From the NCBI GenBank assembly GCA_025450405.1, contig JANWHL010000183.1, positions 1 through 13,303 on the forward strand: DNA of 13,303 nucleotides. Reading direction: 5' to 3'. Positions 6,772-13,303 of the stretch are shown piece by piece; within the stretch, counting starts at the first letter, position 1, and the number at the start of each line of letters is the position of its first letter. Made by a program: the position numbers and the translations under genes. The DNA is from Ktedonobacterales bacterium (GTDB lineage Bacteria; Chloroflexota; Ktedonobacteria; Ktedonobacterales; JADMIN01). The notes under the pieces are model-generated. The model saw only the letters and a program-made list of their open reading frames with translations. It was not told the origin of the DNA and did no database searches.

Positions 6772-6823
6772 CTCCGGCTCCCCTCCCGGTCGCGACGGGG
6801 AGGGGTTGGGGGAGAGGACCCCA
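6772..6823. repeat. Dispersed GC-rich palindromic repeat, copy B (inside the atp operon)
   Basis: CCGGCTCCCCTCCC, loop with GTCGCGAC, then GGGAGGGG and a G-run ending in GAGAGGACCCCA. CCCCTCCC (6780-6787) pairs perfectly with GGGAGGGG (6798-6805). Its ends match copy C at 9772-9881 closely (CCGGCTCCCC and GGGGGAGAGGACCCCA). It lies 11 bases before the atpD ribosome site, so the folded transcript could affect message stability or atpD translation. Confidence 0.65.
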
Positions 6824-6847
6824 TCCCGCTCCCAGGAGGCCACCCCC

Positions 6848-8284
<1,437 letters not shown>

Positions 8285-8296
8285 GGAGACGTCTGC

Positions 8297-8761
8297 GTGT
8301 CACAGCGACCCACCCTCCACGTCACGATCGTCACCGCCGAGCGCACGGTCTATGACGGCGAAGCCGAGATGGTCAACGCCCCCGGCAGTGAGGGCCAGCT
8401 CGGCATTCTGCCACGCCACGCGCCCTTGCTCACCCTGCTCAAAGTGGGCGAGCTGCGCGTGCGTCACGGTGGCGCCGACGAAGGGTTCTTTATCGGCGGC
8501 GGCTTCCTCGAAGTCAACCGCAACGTCGTGACCGTGCTGGCCGACGACGCCGAGCGCGCCTCGACCATCGATGAGTCCAAGGCCGAAGAAGCTCGCCGCC
8601 GCGCCGAGGCCATCCTGGCCCAGCGGCCTGAAGGCATGGACGAAGCGGCCGTGGCCGCCGAGCTGGAACGCGCCGTCGGGCGCCTCCACGTCGCCGATCT
8701 CCATCGCCGCCGCGGCGGTCGCGCCGCCCGTCCCCCCTCTGACCAGGAGCTCGGCGGCTGA
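8297..8761 (+). CDS. atpC: ATP synthase subunit epsilon (F1)
   Basis: 154-residue subunit at the foot of the gamma shaft; its C-terminal helices can inhibit ATP hydrolysis. The N-terminal beta-sandwich carries the signature GSEGQLGILPRHAPLL (30-45) and FIGGGFLEV (65-73). The C-terminal helices begin IDESKAEEARRRAEAIL; in ATP-binding epsilon of Bacillus PS3 the matching motif is IDxxRA, so Lys95 replaces Arg while Asp92 is kept. About 20 extra residues at the end are Arg/Gly-rich (HRRRGGRAARPP). GTG at 8297 is the start, with TAAGGAGA (8282-8289) serving both as the atpD stop and as ribosome site. It is the last gene of the operon. Confidence 0.94.
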   Translation: MSQRPTLHVTIVTAERTVYDGEAEMVNAPGSEGQLGILPRHAPLLTLLKVGELRVRHGGADEGFFIGGGFLEVNRNVVTVLADDAERASTIDESKAEEARRRAEAILAQRPEGMDEAAVAAELERAVGRLHVADLHRRRGGRAARPPSDQELGG

Positions 8762-8800
8762 CCTGTCCGCGACGACCCTATTGCGACGAGCGGCGAATCA

Positions 8801-8826
8801 GGCGCCGCGGCATTGGCCGCGGCGCC
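8801..8826 (+). terminator. Hairpin ending the atp operon
   Basis: Perfect 10-bp stem GGCGCCGCGG (8801-8810) / CCGCGGCGCC (8817-8826) with a six-base loop, 40 bases after the atpC stop and between convergent genes. There is no clear T-run (CGCTCGATCTC follows), so it may need a factor, but position and stability fit a terminator, perhaps for both strands. Confidence 0.6.
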
Positions 8827-8840
8827 CGCTCGATCTCTAG

Positions 8841-8880
8841 CCACCGGCCGCCCACCACCACCGCCCATCGCCGGTGGGCG
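8841..8880 (-). terminator. Possible terminator hairpin after map
   Basis: Two alternative 8-bp stems share this stretch: CCACCGGC (8841-8848) with GCCGGTGG (8870-8877), or CGCCCACC (8849-8856) with GGTGGGCG (8873-8880). Read on the - strand it starts about 37 bases after the map stop. No T-run is seen, and the alternative folds lower the certainty. Confidence 0.35.
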
Positions 8881-8917
8881 ACAGCGTGTGCTCGCGCCGC
8901 AGCACCCTCATGGCCCA

Positions 8918-9706
8918 TCACGGCAGCGTCAGAATCTCCACACCCCGATCCGTCACCGCCAGCATGTGCTCGAACTGCGCCGAGCGCGAGCCATCCGCCG
9001 TCCGGATGGCCCATTGGTCGGGCATCAGGCGTGTCTCTGCCCCGCCGATATTGATCATCGGCTCGATGGTGAAGACCATCCCCGGCACGATCTTGATCCC
9101 CATGCCCGCCGTGCCGTGGTGCAGCACATGCGGCTCCTCCCACAACTGCCGCCCGATCCCGTGGCCGCCCAGCTCGCGAACGACCCCGAATCCTTCGCCT
9201 TCCGCGTACGCCTGGATCGCCGCACCGATATCGCCCAGCCGGTTGCCCGCGTCCGCGTGCTCGATGCCGATCTCCAGGCTGCGCCGCGCCGCGTCCACCA
9301 GGCGGCGCGAGCGCTCGTCCACCTGGCCCACGGTGAAGGTCTGGCACGTGTCGCCGCACCAGCCGCGATAGCGCGCGCCGATGTCGATGCCGATGATGTC
9401 GCCCTCGCGCAGGGGCTCGCGCGCGCTGGGGATGCCGTGGCAGATCACGTCGTTGATCGACGTGCAGATCGTGGCCGGGAAGGGCGGTCGGGGCTCGCGC
9501 CCCTGCCCGCCCAAGAGCGCTCCGTGCCCCTTATAGAGCGGCATCGCTCCCTGGCCGACGATAAACTCATACGCCAGGCGATCGAGGTCGGCGGTGGTCA
9601 CACCCGGCACCACGTGCGGACGCAGCACCTCATAGGTCTGCGCCACGATCCGGCCGGCATCTCGCAGACGGTCGATCTCTTTCGGCGACTTCAGAATAAC
9701 CGCCAT
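8918..9706 (-). CDS. map: Type I methionine aminopeptidase
   Basis: 262-residue cytosolic metalloenzyme that removes the first methionine from new proteins. All five metal ligands are recognisable: Asp108 (GIDIG), Asp119 (CGDT), His182 (GHGIGR), Glu215 (TIEPM) and Glu246 (QFEHML), plus the substrate His90 (ICHGIP). There is no N-terminal zinc-finger extension. Between the GQGAMPLYKGH and PATICTS segments there are about a dozen extra residues rich in Gly, Arg and Pro (about 61-77) compared with the E. coli enzyme. The start is ATG at 9706 in the order MAVILKSPKEIDRLR, typical for the family, with a weak GGGA-type ribosome site upstream. It lies downstream of icd on the same strand with 212 bases between, so a shared transcript is possible; it is not beside adk/secY or ribosomal genes as in many bacteria. 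Confidence 0.95.
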   Translation of the reverse strand: MAVILKSPKEIDRLRDAGRIVAQTYEVLRPHVVPGVTTADLDRLAYEFIVGQGAMPLYKGHGALLGGQGREPRPPFPATICTSINDVICHGIPSAREPLREGDIIGIDIGARYRGWCGDTCQTFTVGQVDERSRRLVDAARRSLEIGIEHADAGNRLGDIGAAIQAYAEGEGFGVVRELGGHGIGRQLWEEPHVLHHGTAGMGIKIVPGMVFTIEPMINIGGAETRLMPDQWAIRTADGSRSAQFEHMLAVTDRGVEILTLP

Positions 9707-9771
9707 ACCCTAGTTCCCTGGCGTGGAGCGCGGCGCACCCGCCCGCGAACGCGCACTCACTCGCTCATCGC

Positions 9772-9881
9772 CTTCCGGCTCCCCGCTCCGCGTGGGAGAG
9801 GGGCCGGGGTCCCCCGCTGGGGACTGGGCTCCCCCACTGGGGGCCGGGGTCCCCAGTGGGGGACTGGGGGAGAGGACCCCA
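9772..9881. repeat. Dispersed palindromic repeat, copy C, with internal expansion
   Basis: It begins TTCCGGCTCCCC and ends GGGGGAGAGGACCCCA as copy B does, but about 55-60 extra bases lie between. These are made of short alternating blocks such as TCCCCCGCTGGGGACTGGG, CTCCCCCACTGGGGG and TCCCCAGTGGGGGACTGGG, each a small inverted repeat. It fills most of the 212-base spacer between icd and map. Confidence 0.6.
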
Positions 9882-9918
9882 GGGGCCGGGGCCGAGGTCC
9901 CTCACTCATCCGCACTCA

Positions 9919-10995
9919 TTACAGGCGCGCGATGATCGCGTCGGCCACCTGCGACGTGCCGACCGCCGTTGGATCGTCCGCCCTTGGCTTCAGGTCGTAC
10001 GTCACCGATTTCCCCTCGGCGATCACCCCCGCCAGCGCCGCCTCCAGCCGGTCGGCCGCCTCGCGCTCGCCCAGATGCCGCAGCATCAGGATCCCTGAGA
10101 ACATCATCGCCATTGGGTTGACCTTGTTCAGCCCGGCATATTTCGGCGCGCTGCCGTGGACTGGCTCGAAGACCGCGTACTCGCTGCCGATGTTCGCGCC
10201 CGGAGCCACACCCAGGCCGCCGATCAGGCCGGCCGAGAGGTCCGAAAGGATGTCGCCATAGAGGTTCGGGAGCACGAGCACGTCGTAGAGCTCAGGCTTC
10301 TGGACCAGCTGCATGCACATGTTGTCGACAATGCGGTCCTCGAACTGGACGTCCGGATACTCTTTGGCGACCTCCTGGGCCACCTGCAGGAACAATCCAT
10401 CCGAGAACTTCATGATGTTCGCCTTGTGGACGGCGGTCACCTTGCGGCGTTTATTCGCGCGGGCGTATTCGAAGGCGAACTTCACGATGCGCCGGCTGGC
10501 CGGAACGGAGATGTACTTGATGCTGATGGCCGCGTCTTTGGTCAGCCGCTGGCCCGTGGTGCGCCCGATGAAGTCCACCAGCTCGTCCATCTCGGCCGAC
10601 CCGCGCTGGAACTCGATGCCGGCGTACAGGTCCTCCGTGTTCTCGCGCACGATGATCAGGTCGATCTTCTCGTAGCGCGACCGCAAGCCCGCATAGCTCT
10701 TGGCCGGGCGCAGGTTGGCGTACAGGTCCAGACTCTTCCGGAGCGCGACATTGGCGCTGCGGAATCCCTTGCCCACCGGCGTCGTGATCGGCCCCTTCAG
10801 GCCCACATGCGTCTGCTTGATACTCTCGATGACATTGTCAGGCAGGACCGTGCCGTACTGATCCAGCACTTCCAACCCGGCCTGGCGGACATGCCAGCGA
10901 AATCCCACCCCCGTGGCTTCGAGGACCCGCCGAGTCGCCTCGGTGATCTCTGGTCCGGTGCCATCACCCGGGATGAGCGTGACCTCATACGTCAT
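9919..10995 (-). CDS. icd: Isocitrate dehydrogenase, short isocitrate/isopropylmalate type
   Basis: 358-residue beta-decarboxylating dehydrogenase; it most likely turns isocitrate into 2-oxoglutarate in the citric acid cycle. Substrate residues favour isocitrate over isopropylmalate: Ser80 and Asn82 in FRSANVALRK, then Arg86, Arg96 (NLRP) and Arg118, with Tyr124 in RENTEDLYAGIE. Lys191 and Asp224, Asp248 and Asp252 are the catalytic and metal residues. Cofactor region PKYAGLNKVNP has Lys285 and Tyr286, and Tyr333 lies in VTYD, the set that binds NADP in E. coli Icd; this suggests NADP despite the short length typical of NAD enzymes. ATG at 10995 is chosen because AGGAGA (11009-11004) lies eight bases upstream; the frame is open to 11121. 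An extended -10 promoter lies about 115 bases upstream. Confidence 0.9.
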   Translation of the reverse strand: MTYEVTLIPGDGTGPEITEATRRVLEATGVGFRWHVRQAGLEVLDQYGTVLPDNVIESIKQTHVGLKGPITTPVGKGFRSANVALRKSLDLYANLRPAKSYAGLRSRYEKIDLIIVRENTEDLYAGIEFQRGSAEMDELVDFIGRTTGQRLTKDAAISIKYISVPASRRIVKFAFEYARANKRRKVTAVHKANIMKFSDGLFLQVAQEVAKEYPDVQFEDRIVDNMCMQLVQKPELYDVLVLPNLYGDILSDLSAGLIGGLGVAPGANIGSEYAVFEPVHGSAPKYAGLNKVNPMAMMFSGILMLRHLGEREAADRLEAALAGVIAEGKSVTYDLKPRADDPTAVGTSQVADAIIARL

Positions 10996-11109
10996 CGCAA
11001 TCATCTCCTGATCCATGCCCCTGGCCCGCGGAGGCGGTCCACTCCCGTGCGAGCCCAAGCAAAACAGCTGCTCTCGGGGTGAAGGTGGACGCGCCCCGGG
11101 GCATTGCGG

Positions 11110-11118
11110 ATTATAGCA
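11110..11118 (-). promoter_or_regulatory. Extended -10 promoter for icd
   Basis: On the - strand TGC is followed directly by a perfect TATAAT (11115-11110). No good -35 is seen at the usual distance, as is allowed for extended -10 promoters. The leader to the icd ATG would be about 105 bases. It is the only clear AT-rich -10 in this GC-rich spacer. Confidence 0.55.
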
Positions 11119-11207
11119 CACGCCAGTTCAGTCCAGCCCTGGCCCGCTAGGAACCGGCCAGCCACCATCCAGCGTGGTTGCCCCTCTCCTTTGTGCTCTC
11201 GACCGCG

Positions 11208-11256
11208 TCATCTCTGTGATCTCTGTGTTCCGTGTCCACTGTGTCCTCTGTGGTTC
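11208..11256. repeat. CTCTGTG-type dispersed repeat, copy 1
   Basis: Reads TCTCTGTGAT, CTCTGTGTTC, CGTGTCCACT, then GTGTCCTCTGTGGTTC, an imperfect array with a period near ten bases. A second shorter piece (CTCTGTGTCCTCAGTG) is at 12396-12411. Non-coding, between icd and the zinc-ribbon gene. Similar CACAGAGGACACAG phrases recur in spacers of many bacterial genomes, to my knowledge without a known function. Confidence 0.5.
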
Positions 11257-11388
11257 AATCTTCTGCCTTCCCGTCGGGGAGCGGATCCACATGTCCGGGG
11301 AGATCGGTCCCACGCGCGGTATCCTTGAGTTACCGTGGGGCGGTCGGGGCGTCTCCTCCATTAACGCGCACTCGGGCGAACATTCGCG

Positions 11389-11428
11389 CGCGTTCGCGCC
11401 TGGCCCAACATGATCAGGCGCGAGCGCG
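11389..11428 (+). promoter_or_regulatory. Long perfect hairpin upstream of the zinc-ribbon protein gene
   Basis: 14-bp stem from CGCGTTCGCGCCTG (11389-11402) and CAGGCGCGAGCGCG (11415-11428), unbroken apart from one G-T pair, with a 12-base loop. It ends 43 bases before the ATG at 11472, so it would lie in the 5' leader. It has no T-run. It may shield the leader, mark the end of a transcript entering from the left, or act as a binding site; none can be decided here. Confidence 0.45.
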
Positions 11429-11471
11429 GGCGCACACGGCCCGCCGCGGCGATCGCGCGTTGGAGGGCATC

Positions 11472-12299
11472 ATGATTAGCGGATTGATACGACTCCTGCT
11501 CGGCAACAAGGTGGGCGGATTCTGGCTTGGCCTGGTGACGTTTCTCGTTGGGCTGGGGCTCACCGTTGGCAGCTACCTACTCTCCTCCGAATTTGGCGGC
11601 ATCTCGGTCGTCTTCACCGGCGTGATGTTGGTCGGCCTCATACGCATGGCGACGGCGTTCCCCAGCCTGTTCACCAAAGGCCAGCGAGTTCAGCGCGGCC
11701 GTGCCGCCCCAGTGATGCCGGGCATGCCGGTGGGGGCGCCCATCATGCCCGCCGCGATGGCCATGCCCGCCGGCCCCAGCTATATGGCGGCACCCGCCGC
11801 CGCGCCAGCGGGGATGTGCTGGATGTGCGGCGGTATCGTGAAGCCCGGCAACACGATCTGCCTGCACTGCGGGGCCACGCTGCCCTCAGGTGGCCAGCAG
11901 AAGATCTCCCAGACCGCTCAGGCCGCTGGTTTCGATCCCACGCTCTCGGGCGATGCCATCCCGCGTTATGTTGGCCACGGCGCCGTGGCGGACAACGGCT
12001 GGGTGCCGCCAAGCGTGGGCGCCCCCCCGGGTCAATATCCCGGCCAGCCGACGTACTCTCCGCAGGCGCCCTATCCCGGCCAGCCCGGCTATTCGCCCCA
12101 ACCGCCGTATCCCGGCCAGCCGGACTACGCCCCCCAACCGCCGTATCCCGGCCAGCCAGCGTATTCCCCACAACCGCCCTATCCCGGCCAGCCCGCCTAT
12201 TCGCCCCAACCACCCTATCCTGGCCAGCCGGCCCAGGGCTGGGGCGCGCAGCCAGATCAGGATCCCTGGGGACAGCCGCCCAATCAAGGCTGGCGCTAG
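11472..12299 (+). CDS. Membrane protein with zinc ribbon and tandem YPGQP repeats
   Basis: 275 residues; not a named family that I recognise. Two hydrophobic helices come first (about 14-38 and 43-62), then a Met/Pro/Ala-rich linker (about 78-114). A four-cysteine zinc-ribbon follows, CWMC and CLHC (Cys116, 119, 130, 133). A soluble stretch leads to five 12-residue repeats YPGQPxYSPQPP (189-248) plus a partial sixth, and the protein ends QGWGAQPDQDPWGQPPNQGWR. ATG at 11472 has GGAGGG (11462-11467) four bases upstream; the open frame to 11232 crosses a dispersed repeat and is not preferred. Tails of this Tyr/Pro/Gln type are common in membrane proteins and are thought to be flexible. No operon partner is seen: the gene stands alone, with a terminator-like hairpin just after it. 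A scaffold or sensing role would be a guess. Confidence 0.8.
   Translation: MISGLIRLLLGNKVGGFWLGLVTFLVGLGLTVGSYLLSSEFGGISVVFTGVMLVGLIRMATAFPSLFTKGQRVQRGRAAPVMPGMPVGAPIMPAAMAMPAGPSYMAAPAAAPAGMCWMCGGIVKPGNTICLHCGATLPSGGQQKISQTAQAAGFDPTLSGDAIPRYVGHGAVADNGWVPPSVGAPPGQYPGQPTYSPQAPYPGQPGYSPQPPYPGQPDYAPQPPYPGQPAYSPQPPYPGQPAYSPQPPYPGQPAQGWGAQPDQDPWGQPPNQGWR
12036..12231 (+). repeat. 36-bp tandem repeats encoding YPGQPxYSPQPP
   Basis: Five whole 36-base units start at 12036, 12072, 12108, 12144 and 12180, and a partial unit begins at 12216. Differences are mostly at third codon positions and at the residue after YPGQP (Thr, Gly, Asp, Ala, Ala). In-frame units of this kind change number easily. Confidence 0.85.
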
Positions 12300-12306
12300 C
12301 GAGAAC

Positions 12307-12337
12307 GGGCACGGCGCGCACCGCCCACGCCGTGCCC
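12307..12337 (+). terminator. Terminator-like hairpin after the zinc-ribbon gene
   Basis: Perfect 10-bp stem GGGCACGGCG (12307-12316) / CGCCGTGCCC (12328-12337) with an 11-base loop, eight bases after the stop and between convergent genes. A C/T-rich stretch without a T-run follows. It could serve both strands. Confidence 0.55.
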
Positions 12338-12387
12338 CAGCCTCTTCCCGCTGTCCGCACCGGGTCTTCCGCCTACCCGCCTGCCCC

Positions 12388-13191
12388 TCACCGCGTCTCT
12401 GTGTCCTCAGTGCCCGCATTGTGCGCTTCTCTCCGGTCCGGCTCCCAGCGATACTCCATCCGCTCCGCCGTCTGCCGGGCCACCGCGTCCCCGGCCAGGC
12501 GCGCCACCAGGTGCAGGGCCATGTCGATGCCCGCCGCGATCCCGGCCGACGTGACCACCCGCCCCTCGTCCACGTAGCGCACGCCGTACGGCCGGACGGG
12601 CTCGCCGGGTGTCAGCCCCTCCACCCGCACGCGTGGATACCCGTCACGCAGGCGCTCCAGGCTCGCCCAGTGTGTCGTTGCCCGGCGGTCGTCGAGCAGA
12701 CCCGCCTCAGCCAGCAAGAACGCGCCCGTGCAGACCGAGGCCGTTACCGCCCGTGTGGCGGGCGCCAGCTCGCGTAGCGCCGCGATCAACGCCGGATTGC
12801 GCACCTCGCGGCGCGTCCCCCAGCCGCCGGGCACCACCAGCACATCCAGCGGCGGCACCTCGTCGCGCCCGATCGCCAGGTCCGCCACCACCCGCAGCCC
12901 GTTCCGGCAGCGCACGGCCCGTGGGTCGGGCATCGTATGGGCATGGACGCCGATTGGCGGCATCTCCGTGTCGGCCACGTCGTGCGTCTCGCCCGCGTCG
13001 TCCATCCGCGGGGCGGCGAGCGTCAGCACCGTGAAGATCCGCCGGTCGTCGCCCGCCGGACCGGACGGCGCGCCAAGTGGCCGTGCCGTGCCGAAGACCT
13101 CGAAGGGGCCACAAAAGTCGAGCACCTCCACATCGTCGAAGATTAGGATGCCGGCGGTAAGCGGGAAGGCGTGGTTTGTCGCGTGGGACAT
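12388..13191 (-). CDS. DJ-1/PfpI family protein (isonitrile hydratase-like)
   Basis: 267 residues with a class I glutamine amidotransferase-like fold. The nucleophile elbow is ASVCTGAFLLAEAGLL with Cys154, followed by RRATTHW (His174). The N-terminal segment has the conserved LDFCGPFEVFG (acidic residues Asp25 and Glu31). SAGIAAGIDMALHLV (215-229) is typical of the subgroup related to isonitrile hydratase and to the N-terminal domains of GATase1-type AraC regulators. There is no helix-turn-helix domain after it, so it is a stand-alone enzyme-like member, not a regulator. AGGAG (13203-13199) lies seven bases before ATG at 13191. The last ten or so residues (AGTEDTETR) are encoded by a piece of the CTCTGTG dispersed repeat. 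Substrate unknown. It is divergent from the nucleotidyltransferase-like ORF at the right edge. Confidence 0.85.
   Translation of the reverse strand: MSHATNHAFPLTAGILIFDDVEVLDFCGPFEVFGTARPLGAPSGPAGDDRRIFTVLTLAAPRMDDAGETHDVADTEMPPIGVHAHTMPDPRAVRCRNGLRVVADLAIGRDEVPPLDVLVVPGGWGTRREVRNPALIAALRELAPATRAVTASVCTGAFLLAEAGLLDDRRATTHWASLERLRDGYPRVRVEGLTPGEPVRPYGVRYVDEGRVVTSAGIAAGIDMALHLVARLAGDAVARQTAERMEYRWEPDRREAHNAGTEDTETR
12389..12411. repeat. CTCTGTG-type dispersed repeat, copy 2 (within a gene end)
   Basis: The core CTCTGTGTCCTCAGTG (12396-12411) matches the end of copy 1 (CACTGTGTCCTCTGTGG at 11237-11253). Read on the - strand it encodes the TEDTE part of the DJ-1/PfpI protein's C-terminus just before the stop. 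Confidence 0.4.
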
Positions 13192-13209
13192 GGGTAGGCT
13201 CCTGGCGCT

Positions 13210-13303
13210 ATGGCGCGACCTCTGGCATGCGGCCGCGACGACAGCGATCTCGATCTGCTAGTCGATGCGCTGCCCGGCGCGACGCTGTTCGATCTGGGTG
13301 GGC
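13210..13303 (+). CDS. Nucleotidyltransferase-like ORF, partial and probably N-terminally shortened
   Basis: From ATG at 13210 the frame reads through to the window end (31 residues). It contains DDSDLDLLVDALPG followed by ATLFDLGG, the second half of the active-site region of small (MNT-type) nucleotidyltransferases; the two Asp of DSDLD bind metal. These enzymes need an earlier GSxxRG motif. Here only GAMARP precedes at the right distance, with the Ser and Gly replaced and the initiator Met inside it. An in-frame TAG at 13195-13197 leaves no room for the usual 20 or more N-terminal residues. It may therefore be a decayed antitoxin-type gene, or a sequence error may hide the true start. The rest lies outside the window. 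Family call is moderate, intactness doubtful. Confidence 0.55.
   Translation, partial: MARPLACGRDDSDLDLLVDALPGATLFDLGG

Noticed and set aside
8813..10261. 482-residue + strand open frame across map and icd
   Set aside because: It is antisense to two clearly recognised enzymes and shows no domain or start signal.
10156..11082. 308-residue + strand open frame opposite icd
   Set aside because: Shadow of icd on the other strand; the protein is His/Arg/Leu-rich without recognisable motifs.
11174..11413. Small + strand open frame in the icd to zinc-ribbon spacer, with a hydrophobic start
   Set aside because: Its hydrophobic part is a translation of the CTCTGTG repeat; no ribosome site precedes it.
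12036..12231. Regularly spaced 36-bp repeats that might suggest a CRISPR array
   Set aside because: The units are directly tandem without spacers, in frame, and encode a Tyr/Pro/Gln repeat tail.
12388..13191. AraC-type transcription regulator with a DJ-1/PfpI domain
   Set aside because: The protein ends after the DJ-1/PfpI domain; no helix-turn-helix region follows.

Overview
The window is high-GC bacterial DNA dominated by one complete F1Fo ATP synthase operon on the + strand. It runs in the order atpI/Z-like, B, E, F, H, A, G, D, C, from about 482 to 8826. Gene order, GC-rich codon use, GC-rich palindromic spacers and an amicyanin-like blue copper protein next door would all suit a member of the Chloroflexota. 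This is a judgement from style and protein resemblance, not a demonstrated placement.

Region by region. 1-260 is the C-terminal end of a secreted-type cupredoxin. 261-543 is a gene-free leader with a terminator-like hairpin, a dispersed palindromic repeat (copy A) and a good extended -10 promoter for the atp operon. 544-8761 holds the nine atp genes. The membrane sector genes (B, E, F) come first, then the delta, alpha, gamma, beta and epsilon genes. atpB, atpH and atpC start with GTG. A perfect hairpin precedes atpE, and repeat copy B lies between atpG and atpD. 8762-8917 carries terminator-like hairpins between convergent units. On the - strand follow a type I methionine aminopeptidase (8918-9706), an expanded repeat copy C (about 9772-9881) and an isocitrate dehydrogenase (9919-10995) with its own extended -10 promoter near 11110-11118. 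10996-11471 (476 bases) has no convincing gene. It holds the icd leader and promoter, a CTCTGTG-type dispersed repeat and a long perfect hairpin. 11472-12299 (+) encodes a small membrane protein with a zinc-ribbon and a tandem YPGQP tail. 12388-13191 (-) is a DJ-1/PfpI family protein. 13210 to the window end (+) is the start of a nucleotidyltransferase-like ORF that looks shortened at its N-terminus.

The ATP synthase is complete in subunits, and all key residues seen are intact: the subunit a arginine, the subunit c glutamate, and Walker A motifs in alpha and beta. The c subunit looks proton-type, not sodium-type.

The most unusual feature is subunit delta. A normal core of about 178 residues is followed, in the same uninterrupted frame, by about 330 residues of Gly/Pro decads, then 20 consecutive Pro-containing pentads, then an Arg-rich end. 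Codon use there departs from the core. I do not know of a described delta subunit with this architecture. Secondary points of interest are the dispersed palindromes placed inside transcription units, the zinc-ribbon/YPGQP membrane protein, and a dispersed repeat that appears to have supplied the C-terminus of the DJ-1/PfpI protein.
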